Shown here in pieces: positions 8,616 through 17,567 of a DNA stretch of 58,187 nt. Origin of the DNA: DATAFF01 sp044870245 (GTDB lineage Bacteria; Pseudomonadota; Alphaproteobacteria; Rhizobiales; Aestuariivirgaceae); the NCBI GenBank assembly GCA_044870245.1, contig JBIOYR010000030.1, positions 1 through 58,187 of the forward strand, given 5' to 3'. Positions within the stretch are counted from its first letter, which is position 1, and the number at the start of each line of letters is the position of its first letter. The notes beneath the pieces were generated by a model. That model searched no databases. It was not told the origin of the DNA and saw only the letters and a program-made list of their open reading frames with translations. The translations under genes and the position numbers were made by a program.

Positions 8616-9869
8616 ATGCGGGATGATGTCGTCATCATAGGCGGAGGTCAGGCCGCGCTTTCTTGCGCCGTCCATTTGCGCGAGGCAGGCCACGAGGGCG
8701 CAATAGCGATCGTCGGCGAGGAGCCTTGGCCGCCTTACCAGCGCCCGCCGCTCTCCAAGGCATTTCTGCAGGGACAGACGACGGTGGATCGCCTCATTTT
8801 TCGTCCGCCGGAATTCTTTGAAACATTTCGCATATCGGTTCGCACGAGACAGCGCGTCATGCGCATCGATCGGGCTCGGCAAATGATCGAGCTTTCCGGC
8901 GGTGAAACACTTGGCTACGCCAAGCTGGTGGTGGCGACAGGTTCGAGGGCGCGGACCCTTCCAAAGGACGTTACACAGGGTCTGGCAGGCCTGTTCACTC
9001 TTCGGTCCATCGATGATGCTGTGGTGCTCCGCCAGGCGCTTATTGATGCGAGCCGCGTCCTCGTGATTGGTGCTGGCTATATTGGATTGGAGGTTGCCGC
9101 GGTCAGTGCCGGTCTCGGTCACCAGGTCACCGTCGTTGAGATAGCAGACCGAATCCTCAAGCGTGTCGCCTGCGCCCAGACGGCGCAGGCCATAGGCGAT
9201 CTTCACATGACCCATGGCGTGAAGCTGATAACCGGGGCTGGTCTCGACCGCTTCTCGACAAGTGGTGGACGGGTGACCGGAGCGTTATTGACCGATGGAA
9301 CCGAGATCCCTGCAGATCTGGTTGTCGTCGGGATTGGGGGTGCGGCGAATGACGAGCTGGCTGCGGCATCTGGACTGGAGGTCAGGAACGGGATCGTCGT
9401 GGACCAGTTTTGCCGAACATCGGATCCGAACGTCCTTGCGGCGGGAGACTGCGCTGTATTTCCGTTTGATCGTCGCATGGTGCGCTTGGAGTCCGTCCAG
9501 AATGCGGTTGATCAGGGGATTGCGGTCGCCCATGTGATAGCTGGCAGGCCTGCCGAGTATAAGCCTATCCCGTGGTTCTGGAGCGACCAATATGACGCGA
9601 AGCTCCAGTCGGTAGGGCTTCCTTTCGACTATGATCAAGTCGTCGCGCTGCGAACAGCGCGGGCAAATGGCTCGGCGTTCTGGTACCTTCGGGCAGGCAA
9701 TGCCGTTGCCGTCGATACGATAAATGACGGCAAGACCCATATGGCTGCCAGGCGGCTTTTTGGGTCCAATGCCCGGTTGACGGCTGACCTTCTTTTGAAT
9801 CCCCAATTCGACTTGATGCAGCACGTGCGTACCGCCCAGCCGGCCGCGCTCCCAAAGCTGTCGAATTAG
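8616..9869 (+). CDS. FAD-dependent ferredoxin (rubredoxin-type) reductase
   Basis: 417 aa pyridine nucleotide-disulfide oxidoreductase of the ferredoxin reductase group. The FAD site GGGQAAL is at the N-terminus (VVIIGGGQAALSC), the NAD(P) site VIGAGYIGLEVAA near residue 150, and the second FAD motif AAGDCAVF near 275. The C-terminal reductase domain (IPWFWSDQYDAKLQSVG) is the one that docks ferredoxins in oxygenase systems. No ferredoxin, P450 or dioxygenase gene adjoins it. It is 144 bases upstream of the XRE/hyf-like operon on the same strand, so exchanging electrons with that complex through a ferredoxin encoded elsewhere is possible (inference). Confidence 0.88.
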   Translation: MRDDVVIIGGGQAALSCAVHLREAGHEGAIAIVGEEPWPPYQRPPLSKAFLQGQTTVDRLIFRPPEFFETFRISVRTRQRVMRIDRARQMIELSGGETLGYAKLVVATGSRARTLPKDVTQGLAGLFTLRSIDDAVVLRQALIDASRVLVIGAGYIGLEVAAVSAGLGHQVTVVEIADRILKRVACAQTAQAIGDLHMTHGVKLITGAGLDRFSTSGGRVTGALLTDGTEIPADLVVVGIGGAANDELAAASGLEVRNGIVVDQFCRTSDPNVLAAGDCAVFPFDRRMVRLESVQNAVDQGIAVAHVIAGRPAEYKPIPWFWSDQYDAKLQSVGLPFDYDQVVALRTARANGSAFWYLRAGNAVAVDTINDGKTHMAARRLFGSNARLTADLLLNPQFDLMQHVRTAQPAALPKLSN

Positions 9870-9941
9870 TCGCGGGCCTCCATCTGCGCAAATCCACGAC
9901 AGCCGTGCCTGGCAGGCAGACATGTTGAAAGCCTCAGCAAA

Positions 9942-9962
9942 AGTGATGCTTGAAGCATCACT
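9942..9962. promoter_or_regulatory. Perfect inverted repeat, candidate XRE operator
   Basis: Two perfect 10-bp arms, AGTGATGCTT and AAGCATCACT, separated by one base, centred at 9952. The repeat is 51 bases upstream of the XRE start at 10014 and ahead of the whole hyf-like operon. There is no T-run, so it is not a terminator. Autoregulation by the XRE protein is inferred from position and symmetry. Confidence 0.6.
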
Positions 9963-10013
9963 AGTGCTATCTTGCCACTAAAATGTCATTGTGCATACCT
10001 AAGAGCGGTCTTC

Positions 10014-10268
10014 ATGATCTCTGCGCCACAGTTGCGGGCAGCTCGCGCCCTGCTCGGCATCGATCAGCGTCAGCTGGCCGATTTGGCGGGTCTGTCGGTG
10101 CCAACCATCCAACGCATGGAGGCGAGCGACGGCGTCATACGTGGCAACGTCGACTCGCTCATGAGGCTGATCACCGCTCTCGACGCCGCTGGCATCGAAC
10201 TCATTGCCGAAGGGGCCGTCAGCAAGGATGGCGGAAGAGGCGTCCGCTTGAAGGAGCGGGCGCAATGA
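10014..10268 (+). CDS. Small XRE-family HTH transcriptional regulator
   Basis: 84 aa from the ATG at 10014 (MISAPQLRAARALLG). It is essentially one helix-turn-helix domain: RQLADLAGLSVPTIQRMEAS gives both helices, followed by the hydrophobic IELIAEG segment. Its last codons overlap the hyfB start in an ATGA arrangement, so regulator and complex are co-translated. An upstream TTG at 9972 would add 14 residues of unconserved look and is not preferred. The palindrome at 9942-9962 is the obvious operator candidate. The regulator being the first gene of the operon suggests a feedback loop (inference). Confidence 0.85.
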   Translation: MISAPQLRAARALLGIDQRQLADLAGLSVPTIQRMEASDGVIRGNVDSLMRLITALDAAGIELIAEGAVSKDGGRGVRLKERAQ

Positions 10269-12277
10269 TCGTGAGTATTGTGCTGTGGTGTGTCGTCGTC
10301 CTTTTGGCCACAACAGGGTTGAGCCTGGCGTTCGGCCGTTCCGAATCCGTAACGCGGGCTGTTTACGGGATCAGCCTGGCCGCATCGCTCATTGCCTTGG
10401 CAGCCGCGAGCCTGCATCTCTTCTCCGGTCCTGTCGCGCCGTCTGTCACACTGCCGCTCGGCCTTCCATGGATTGGCGCAAACTTCCGCATCGATGTGCT
10501 GAGTGCATTCTTTCTTGTCGTCGTCAATCTCGGGGGAGCGGCTGCCAGCCTTTATAGTATCGGCCACGGCCGTCACGAGTCGCAGCCGCAGCGTGTCCTG
10601 CCTTTCTTTCCGACCTTTCTCGCCGCCATGAACTTGGTTGTGCTGGCAGACGATGCCTTCAGCTTCCTTTTCTGCTGGGAGTCGATGTCGCTCACCTCCT
10701 GGGCGCTGGTGATGGCCCATCACCGCGAGACCGACAATGCCCGTGCGGGCTATGTTTATCTGCTGATGGCGAGCTTCGGAACGATGGCACTGCTGCTCGC
10801 TTTCGGGCTCCTCGCCGGCACTGACGGCGACTTTGCCTTCACAGCGATGCGGACTGTCGAGCATTCGCCGCTCGTTGCTGCCTTGATCCTCGCGCTAACG
10901 CTCCTTGGTGCAGGCTCCAAGGCCGGGCTGGTGCCGCTCCATGCCTGGCTGCCGCTCGCTCACCCTGCGGCGCCGAGCCAAGTCTCGGCGCTGATGAGTG
11001 GTGTCATGACCAAGGTCGCGGTCTACGGATTCGTGCGTATTGTCTTCGACTTGCTCAATGAGCCGAGTTGGTGGGCGAGCATGGTGGTGCTGTTGCTTGG
11101 TGGCATCACTGCCGTGCTCGGTGTGCTCTACGCGCTGATGCAGCACGACCTGAAGCGACTGCTCGCCTACCACACGGTCGAGAACATCGGAATCATCTTT
11201 ATCGGGCTTGGTCTGGCGCTGGCGTTCCAGGCCAATGACATGGCTTGGGCAGCAGCCCTGGCGCTCACGGCCGCTCTATTTCACGTGCTCAATCACTCAC
11301 TATTCAAGAGTCTGCTGTTCTTCGGCGCCGGCGCGGTGCTGACGGCGACGCGCGAACGCGACATGGATCATCTCGGTGGTCTGATTCACGGCATGCCGCT
11401 TACGAGTTTCACCTTTCTCGTCGGCTGTGTTGCCATCTCCGCCTTGCCGCCCCTCAACGGCTTTGTCTCGGAATGGTTGACGTTCCAAGCGATCTTGCAG
11501 AGTCCGAGCCTCCCACAATGGGGCCTTAAGATCATGGTTCCCGCAATTGGTGGCCTGCTGGCGCTGTCGGCGGCGCTCGCCGCCGCCTGCTTCGTCAAAG
11601 CCTTTGGGGTAACCTTTCTCGGCCGTCCGCGCACGCTCGCCGCGGAAAGAGCACGCGAGGTCGATCGCTTCTCGCTCGCAGCAATGTTCGTGTTCACTGC
11701 TCTGTGTCTCCTCGCAGGAATTTTGCCCGGCTTCGTTGTCGATGGCCTTGCGCCGATCACGCGCAATCTGGTCGGTGCCAGCATGCCTACGCAGGAGCAG
11801 ATACCGTGGTGGTCGATCGTGCCGATAGCGGCAGGCAAAAGTTCATATAACGGCCTGCTCGTCTTTCTGTTTATTGCAATTTCGACTTCACTGACCGCCT
11901 ATGTGATCCATCGTTTTGGCTCGGATGCGTTGCGCCGGGCACCAGCCTGGGACTGCGGCTTTCCTGATCCAAGCCCAGCAACGCAATATACCGCCGGCAG
12001 TTTTGCTCAACCGATTCGTCGCGTGTTCGGTACCTTGGTGTTCCGTGCTCGTGAGCATGTCGACATGCCTCCACCGGGTGACGTCCGCGCCGCAACGCTC
12101 ACGGTCGAAATCGGCGATCCAATTTGGGAGCGGGCCTATCGTCCGATCGCCAGCATTGTCGAGTTCGTGGCTACGCAGCTCAATCAGCTGCAGTTCCTGA
12201 CGATCCGGCGCTATCTGAGCCTGGTCTTTGTCGTCCTTGTCGTCCTGCTCCTGGCGCTAGCGATATGGCCACAATAG
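10265..12277 (+). CDS. hyfB: HyfB-like proton-pumping subunit (NuoL/M/N antiporter family)
   Basis: 670 aa membrane protein, the size of hydrogenase-4 component B. The ATG at 10265 overlaps the XRE stop. It carries the proton-antiporter core, including HAWLPLAHPAAPSQVSALMSG and HTVENIGIIFIGLG, and many transmembrane helices. A C-terminal extension after about residue 550, with WDCGFP and a last hydrophobic anchor, is typical of HyfB/HycC. In the complex it would form part of the membrane arm that couples electron transfer to ion translocation. It overlaps hyfC by 13 bases. Confidence 0.93.
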   Translation: MIVSIVLWCVVVLLATTGLSLAFGRSESVTRAVYGISLAASLIALAAASLHLFSGPVAPSVTLPLGLPWIGANFRIDVLSAFFLVVVNLGGAAASLYSIGHGRHESQPQRVLPFFPTFLAAMNLVVLADDAFSFLFCWESMSLTSWALVMAHHRETDNARAGYVYLLMASFGTMALLLAFGLLAGTDGDFAFTAMRTVEHSPLVAALILALTLLGAGSKAGLVPLHAWLPLAHPAAPSQVSALMSGVMTKVAVYGFVRIVFDLLNEPSWWASMVVLLLGGITAVLGVLYALMQHDLKRLLAYHTVENIGIIFIGLGLALAFQANDMAWAAALALTAALFHVLNHSLFKSLLFFGAGAVLTATRERDMDHLGGLIHGMPLTSFTFLVGCVAISALPPLNGFVSEWLTFQAILQSPSLPQWGLKIMVPAIGGLLALSAALAAACFVKAFGVTFLGRPRTLAAERAREVDRFSLAAMFVFTALCLLAGILPGFVVDGLAPITRNLVGASMPTQEQIPWWSIVPIAAGKSSYNGLLVFLFIAISTSLTAYVIHRFGSDALRRAPAWDCGFPDPSPATQYTAGSFAQPIRRVFGTLVFRAREHVDMPPPGDVRAATLTVEIGDPIWERAYRPIASIVEFVATQLNQLQFLTIRRYLSLVFVVLVVLLLALAIWPQ

Positions 12278-13221
12278 TCGAGTTTCTGGTGCAAGGCGCC
12301 GAGATGGCGCTGGTATTGGCGGTCGCTCCATTGCTTACCGGCTTCATACGCCGGATGAAAGCAAGGCTGCTCCGCCGTCAGGGTCCGTCGGTCATTCAGC
12401 CTTATCGAGACCTTCTGCGCCTCCTGCGCAAAGAGGTTGTGCTGGCTGACAACGCCTCATGGCTATTCCGGGTTACGCCATATTTGATCTTCGCCACCAC
12501 CTGGGTGGCGGCGTCTCTGATACCGACATTCGCCACCGGTCTCATGTTCAGTTGGACAGCCGACCTCATTGCCATCATTGCGCTTCTGGGGAGCGCGAGA
12601 TTCTTCCTGGCGCTTGCGGGAATGGATGTCGGCACCGCCTTTGGTGGCATCGGCGCCAGCCGCGAGGTGATGATTGCCTCGCTCGCCGAACCTGCCATGC
12701 TGTTGATCGTCTTCACGCTCGCCCTTATCGCAGGGTCGACGCAGCTATCGACGGTGGCCTCGCACATGGCCTCCTCGGGGGTGGGCCTGCGGGTCTCTCT
12801 CGGGCTTGCCCTCGTTTCACTCATCATGGTGGCCATCGCCGAGAACGGCCGCATTCCGATCGACAATCCGGCCACCCACCTCGAGCTTACGATGGTGCAT
12901 GAGGCTATGGTGCTGGAATATTCAGGCCGGCACCTCGCGATGATTGAGTTCGCGGCCTCGCTCAAGCTCCTGGTCTACATGTCGCTGATTGCCTGCGTGT
13001 TCCTGCCATGGGGCTTGGCGGCGGGGAACGCCGGACTATCCGGTTATGTCGTCGGAGCTTCTGCATACCTGGCCAAGCTCACGCTTGGTGGCATCGCCCT
13101 TGCGTTCTTCGAGACTGCCATCGCCAAGATGCGTGTCTTCCGTGTTCCTGATTTCCTGGGTGCCGCGCTCATGCTCGGGCTGCTCGCCGCCCTTCTTCTA
13201 TTCGTGTCTCGGAGCTTCTAG
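12265..13221 (+). CDS. hyfC: HyfC-like membrane subunit (NuoH family)
   Basis: 318 aa, about eight transmembrane helices, respiratory-chain NADH dehydrogenase subunit 1 family. The ATG at 12265 lies inside the end of hyfB. NuoH features include RRQGPSVIQPYRDLLRLLRK near residue 35 and the acidic loop ENGRIPIDNPATHLELTMVHE (two parts, near 190-210) that contacts the hydrophilic arm. It anchors the large and small subunits to the membrane arm. The next gene starts directly after its stop. Confidence 0.93.
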   Translation: MATIVEFLVQGAEMALVLAVAPLLTGFIRRMKARLLRRQGPSVIQPYRDLLRLLRKEVVLADNASWLFRVTPYLIFATTWVAASLIPTFATGLMFSWTADLIAIIALLGSARFFLALAGMDVGTAFGGIGASREVMIASLAEPAMLLIVFTLALIAGSTQLSTVASHMASSGVGLRVSLGLALVSLIMVAIAENGRIPIDNPATHLELTMVHEAMVLEYSGRHLAMIEFAASLKLLVYMSLIACVFLPWGLAAGNAGLSGYVVGASAYLAKLTLGGIALAFFETAIAKMRVFRVPDFLGAALMLGLLAALLLFVSRSF

Positions 13222-13884
13222 ATGAGCAGCCTCGAATTCGATATCGCCCATATGCTCGCCGGCGGGCTGGTGCTGGTCAGTTTCATGATGCTCTACCAGG
13301 ACCGCCTTTACGCACTCTTGAACATATACGCGTTGCACGCTCTGCTGCTTGCGCTGTCGGTGGCTTGGCGAGCCTTCGCTGAGGGTGCGCCGCATCTCTA
13401 TGTCACCGCTGCTATAGCACTGGTGTTCAAGGCAGGCATCATTCCGGTCGCTCTCCACCGCATCATCGCTCGGCTTGGCATCCATCGCGAGATCGAGACT
13501 GTTGTCGGCATCGGCCCCACCATGCTGGCTGGAATGGGGTTGGTAGCGCTGTCGATTGTCGTGATGCTGCGCGTCACCGCCCAAGCCGATCCGCTGGCCC
13601 GCGAGGACCTCGCCTTCGCGCTGTCGATCGTTTTGCTGGGTCTTCTTCTCATGGTTACCCGCCGGAATGCCGTAAGCCAAGTGGTGGGCTTCATGTCGCT
13701 GGAGAACGGCCTCGTGCTGGCCGCCACGGGTGCCAAAGGCATGCCTCTCGTGGTCGAAATCAGCATCGCCTTTTCAATCCTGATCGCTTTCATCGTGATC
13801 GGTATCTTCCTGTTCCGCATACGGGAGCGTTTTGACACGGTCGACGTCCACGCGCTCGACCGGCATCGAGGAGAGCGGCGATGA
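13222..13884 (+). CDS. hyfE: HyfE-like membrane subunit (NuoK-related)
   Basis: 220 aa, about six or seven hydrophobic segments, matching hydrogenase-4 component E in length and in motifs such as ITAAIALVFKAGIIPVAL-like (here VTAAIALVFKAGIIPVALHR, residues about 63-82) and VGFMSLENGLVLAATG. The start ATG immediately follows the hyfC stop. Its ATGA overlap with hyfF at 13881 shows tight coupling. It is a channel component of the membrane arm. Confidence 0.91.
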   Translation: MSSLEFDIAHMLAGGLVLVSFMMLYQDRLYALLNIYALHALLLALSVAWRAFAEGAPHLYVTAAIALVFKAGIIPVALHRIIARLGIHREIETVVGIGPTMLAGMGLVALSIVVMLRVTAQADPLAREDLAFALSIVLLGLLLMVTRRNAVSQVVGFMSLENGLVLAATGAKGMPLVVEISIAFSILIAFIVIGIFLFRIRERFDTVDVHALDRHRGERR

Positions 13885-15332
13885 GCCTACTGCCCATTGA
13901 TGCGGTCAGTGCGGTCCTGCTCATTCCGCTCGGCGCAGCGGCGCTGCTTGCACTCCTTCCGGGCTATCGGCTGACCGCGCTGTTGAACGTTGTGGCGGCG
14001 TTTCTGACATTTCTTGTCGCGCTGACACTCCTTGTGTTTGCGAGACCCGCGCCGGGACAATACTTCCTGGTCGATGATCTCAATATTGTCTTCGTCGTGC
14101 TCAACACTTTCATTGGGTTTACCGCAAGCCTGTTCAGCGCCAGCTACATCGCCCATGAGCTGTCGACCGGCCGCCTGACACCGACCTATCTGCGGTTCTA
14201 TCACGCCATGTACCAGGCGCTGCTATTCGCGATGAACATGGCGCTCTTGGCAAACAATATCGGGCTGATGTGGGTCGCCATCGAGATCGCGACATTGACC
14301 ACCGTTGTCATGGTCGGCATCTACCGCACCCACGAAGCGCTCGAGGCCGCCTGGAAATACTTCATCCTTGGCAGTGTTGGAATCGGGCTGGCGCTGTTCG
14401 GCACCATCTTGGTCTACATGGCCGCACAGCCGGTGATCGGCGAAGGTCTGGACGCCATGGTCTGGACGATGTTGATCCGACGCGTCGCAGAGTTCGACCC
14501 GGCGCTTCTCAACCTGGCCTTTGTCTTCCTGCTCCTCGGCTATGGAACGAAGGTCGGTTTGGCACCGCTTCACGCATGGTTGCCTGATGCCCATGCCGAG
14601 GGTCCGACACCCATCTCGGCGGTGCTCTCAGGGCTCCTGCTCAATGTCGCGCTGTACGCCGTGCTGCGCTTCAAGCTCCTGCTCGCAGCGAATGCCGAAG
14701 CGCTCGCGCCTGGCCCGCTCATGGTGACCATGGGACTGGTCTCTCTCATCTTCGCTGCCTTCATGCTTTATCGACGTCGCGACATCAAGCGCATGTTTGC
14801 ATATTCGTCGATCGAGCACATGGGCATCATTACTTTTGCCTTCGGAATCGGCGGCCCGCTCGCCAATTTCGCCGGACTGCTGCACATGGTCATGCACAGT
14901 CTGACGAAGTCGGCGATCTTCTTTGCCGTCGGTCATATCTCGCAAGTCAAGGGAACCCAGAAGATGGAGGATATTGGCGGCCTCACCGAGACCCACCCAT
15001 GGCTCGGCTGGGCCCTCGTCATTGGCGTGGTCGCGATTGCCGGACTGCCGCCGCTCGGCATCTTCATGAGCGAGTTTCTCGTCATCGGCTCGACCTTCGC
15101 GCGCGAGCCGCTGCTCGCGCTGACCCTCGTCCTCGGCCTGCTTGTTGCCTTGGGGGCGCTCCTTCTTCGTCTCAACAGTCTCGCCTTCGGCGAACCGCGC
15201 GGCGCAACAGCATCGGCGGACGCATCATATGCACCGATGTACACCCATCTCGCGCTGGTCCTGACTGGCGGGATCTACCTGCCGCCGCCTCTGGTCGCCT
15301 GGTTCCAGAATGTCGCCGGGCTGCTCGGATAG
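13881..15332 (+). CDS. hyfF: HyfF-like proton-pumping subunit (NuoN/M family)
   Basis: 483 aa antiporter-like subunit with about fourteen transmembrane helices. Conserved elements are the MWVAIEIATL glutamate helix, APLHAWLPDAHAEGPTPISA and YSSIEHMGIITFAFG. With HyfB it makes two pumping modules in this complex; a HyfD homologue is absent. The start overlaps hyfE by four bases, and the stop is 15 bases before the GTG start of hyfG. Confidence 0.93.
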   Translation: MSLLPIDAVSAVLLIPLGAAALLALLPGYRLTALLNVVAAFLTFLVALTLLVFARPAPGQYFLVDDLNIVFVVLNTFIGFTASLFSASYIAHELSTGRLTPTYLRFYHAMYQALLFAMNMALLANNIGLMWVAIEIATLTTVVMVGIYRTHEALEAAWKYFILGSVGIGLALFGTILVYMAAQPVIGEGLDAMVWTMLIRRVAEFDPALLNLAFVFLLLGYGTKVGLAPLHAWLPDAHAEGPTPISAVLSGLLLNVALYAVLRFKLLLAANAEALAPGPLMVTMGLVSLIFAAFMLYRRRDIKRMFAYSSIEHMGIITFAFGIGGPLANFAGLLHMVMHSLTKSAIFFAVGHISQVKGTQKMEDIGGLTETHPWLGWALVIGVVAIAGLPPLGIFMSEFLVIGSTFAREPLLALTLVLGLLVALGALLLRLNSLAFGEPRGATASADASYAPMYTHLALVLTGGIYLPPPLVAWFQNVAGLLG

Positions 15333-15346
15333 GAGACAAAAACGTC

Positions 15347-16861
15347 GTGACAGGGCTCGCCGGCCTCACGCGCCACGCGGCAAGGATCGCTCTGCACCGT
15401 CCCTGGTGCCGCGCCGTCGTAACAGCGGACGCCTGGAACATGGCCGCTGACCGGCTCTCGCATGGCGATTTCAGTCTGCTTGGTCTTTGGGGTGATATGG
15501 ACGCGGTTCACATGGCGCTGATGGATGACCTCGCCGGCGAGATCGGCGTCATCAGCCTCGAATGTCCGGACGGAACGTTTCCTTCTGTCGGAATGCGTCA
15601 TCCGCCGGCGATTCGGTTGGAGCGTGCTGTCCGCGACCTGTTCGGGTATGAGGCGCTCGGCCTCCCCGATCCCCGGCCGTGGCTCGATCACGGTCGGTGG
15701 GATCTGGCTCGCCCGCTTGCCGCATCGCCTGCCGCAACACCTGGCTCGACCCGTTATGATTTCCTGCCAGTTGAAGGGGACAGCGTGCACCAGATCCCCG
15801 TCGGCCCGGTTCATGCCGGAATCATTGAACCAGGTCATTTCCGCTTCACTGCGAATGGCGAGACCGTCGTCCGGCTCGAAGAACGCCTCGGCTACGTCCA
15901 CAAGGGAATCGAGAGCCTGATGAGCAATTCGGCCCTCGATCGCGCAGCCAGGCTCGCGGGTCGCGTCTCCGGCGACAGCACGGTCGCCTACGCGCTTGCC
16001 TTTGCGCAGGCGACCGAAGCGGCGCTTGGGATCGAAGTACCGCCGCGGGCACTGTGGCTGCGCGCTCTGATGGCGGAGCTCGAACGGCTCGCCAATCACT
16101 TTGGCGATATCGGCGCCGTCTGCAACGATGCCGCCTTCACGCTCATGCACGCCCATTGCGGCATTCTGCGCGAGCATGTTCTCCGGGCTGCCAATGACTG
16201 CTTCGGTCACCGGCTTATGCGCGACCGCATCGTGCCAGGCGGGATCACGGGGGAGCCAAGCCTGGGGTTCAGGACAGTCCTTCGGAGCCTGCTCGACGCC
16301 ATCAGGAATCAGTTTCCGGAATTGATCGAGATCTACGACAACACGACATCGCTGCAAGATCGCACCGTCGGCACCGGCGTCGTCACCCCGGTGCTCGCCC
16401 GTCAATTCGGTGCCGGCGGCTATGTCGGCCGCGCCTCGGGGCGCGTCTTCGATGCACGCCGCATGCCGGGCTACCCCCCTTATGACCGCCTCCGGTTTGA
16501 TGTCCCGGTTTTGCAACGGGGCGATGTCGATGCTCGCATCTGGATTCGCATTCGCGAGGTCGAGCAGAGCCTTTCGCTCGTCGAGCAGATCCTCGAGCAA
16601 CTGCCGGACGGGACAGTGCACACAACGGTAGAAGTTTCAGGCGAACGACGGGAAGGGGTGGCGCTCGTTGAAAGCTTTCGTGGTGACGTGCTGGTCTGGA
16701 TCCGGCTTGGCAGTGATGGTCGGATCGAACGCTGCCACCTGCGGGACCCTTCCTGGTTTCAGTGGCCGCTTCTGGAGGCCGCGATCGAAGGCAACATCGT
16801 TGCGGATTTCCCGCTCTGCAACAAGTCGTTCAACTGTTCCTATTCAGGCCACGATCTCTAG
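15347..16861 (+). CDS. hyfG: HyfG-like large subunit with lost nickel site
   Basis: 504 aa from the GTG at 15347, preceded by AGGAG. Residues 1-130 resemble the NuoC-type 30-kDa domain; residues 150-504 are the NuoD/[NiFe] large-subunit domain (LGYVHKGIESL, ELERLANHFGDIG). In a hydrogenase the nickel is held by RVCGIC and by CxxC near the C-terminus. Here the first motif reads RVSGDS (206-211), both cysteines to serine. The tail aligns as FNCSYSGHDL, so the second pair is Ser498 and Gly501; C491 and C497 are not in CxxC spacing. The protein ends where maturation proteases would cut hydrogenase precursors. It therefore cannot be a [NiFe] hydrogenase; it fits the energy-converting-hydrogenase-related (Ehr) class. 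Confidence 0.92.
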   Translation: MTGLAGLTRHAARIALHRPWCRAVVTADAWNMAADRLSHGDFSLLGLWGDMDAVHMALMDDLAGEIGVISLECPDGTFPSVGMRHPPAIRLERAVRDLFGYEALGLPDPRPWLDHGRWDLARPLAASPAATPGSTRYDFLPVEGDSVHQIPVGPVHAGIIEPGHFRFTANGETVVRLEERLGYVHKGIESLMSNSALDRAARLAGRVSGDSTVAYALAFAQATEAALGIEVPPRALWLRALMAELERLANHFGDIGAVCNDAAFTLMHAHCGILREHVLRAANDCFGHRLMRDRIVPGGITGEPSLGFRTVLRSLLDAIRNQFPELIEIYDNTTSLQDRTVGTGVVTPVLARQFGAGGYVGRASGRVFDARRMPGYPPYDRLRFDVPVLQRGDVDARIWIRIREVEQSLSLVEQILEQLPDGTVHTTVEVSGERREGVALVESFRGDVLVWIRLGSDGRIERCHLRDPSWFQWPLLEAAIEGNIVADFPLCNKSFNCSYSGHDL

Positions 16862-17386
16862 ATGCGCAAACTCCTCTTCCAAGGCATCTTCCGGCCGCCG
16901 CTCACCGAGCCGCGACCATCATTGAGCGACGTCGCAGTGGATGAGCTCGCTCGAAGTCTCCATGCTGCCGCGCAGCGGCGCCTCGGCCGCAGCCTTGCGA
17001 TCCGCGAGATCGACGCTGGCTCCTGCAATGGCTGCGAGCTCGAGATCCACGCCCTCAACAATGTCTTCTATGACATTGAGCGCTTCGGAATACGTTTCGT
17101 CGCATCACCGCGGCATGCTGATGTGTTGCTCGTCACCGGGCCGGTGACGAAGAACATGCGCGAGGCGTTGGCACGCACATATCATGCGACACCGAACCCC
17201 AAATGGGTCGTCGCGCTTGGCGATTGCGCCCGCGACGGCGGCTGCTTCGCCGGCAGCTACGCTGTTGTCGGTGGCGTTTCCGAGGTCGTGCCGGTTGATC
17301 TCCATCTGCCGGGCTGCCCGCCGTCGCCGATGGAAATACTGGAGGGACTTCTTGCACTATTGGAACGCAGCGATCGTAAGCCATGA
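16862..17386 (+). CDS. hyfI: HyfI-like Fe-S small subunit (NuoB family)
   Basis: 174 aa, starting at the base after the hyfG stop. It retains the four ligands of the proximal [4Fe-4S] cluster: C55 and C58 (SCNGCE), C122 (GDCARDGG) and C152 (PGCPPSP), plus an extra C128. So electrons can still reach the large-subunit interface even though nickel cannot bind there. No HyfA or HyfH ferredoxin-type subunit gene follows; the nearest downstream gene is the exported protein at 17568. A soluble ferredoxin or another protein must deliver electrons, if the complex conducts them (inference). Confidence 0.92.
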   Translation: MRKLLFQGIFRPPLTEPRPSLSDVAVDELARSLHAAAQRRLGRSLAIREIDAGSCNGCELEIHALNNVFYDIERFGIRFVASPRHADVLLVTGPVTKNMREALARTYHATPNPKWVVALGDCARDGGCFAGSYAVVGGVSEVVPVDLHLPGCPPSPMEILEGLLALLERSDRKP

Positions 17387-17567
17387 TGAGCTTTCTCAGG
17401 CAGGCTCTACGCTGTATTTTGCAAAGTGGACTGGCGACCGTAGTTGGTGACGGTGCAATAAAGTCACAAATGATGTTTTTTTAAGCTCGTTCCGAACCTT
17501 GACAACAAGGTGCCCCCGACTCGGATTAGGAATCGCCGCGGGGCGGATTGAGATTGGGGCCACTTCA

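Noticed and set aside
10265..17386. Functional [NiFe] hydrogenase-4.
   Set aside because: All four nickel-binding cysteines of the large subunit are substituted, and no maturation genes are present in the window.
17447..17482. Possible terminator after hyfI: GTGAC/GTCAC hairpin followed by a T-run.
   Set aside because: Only a 5-bp stem with an 11-base loop, and the T-run starts eight bases after the stem, so it is too weak to call.
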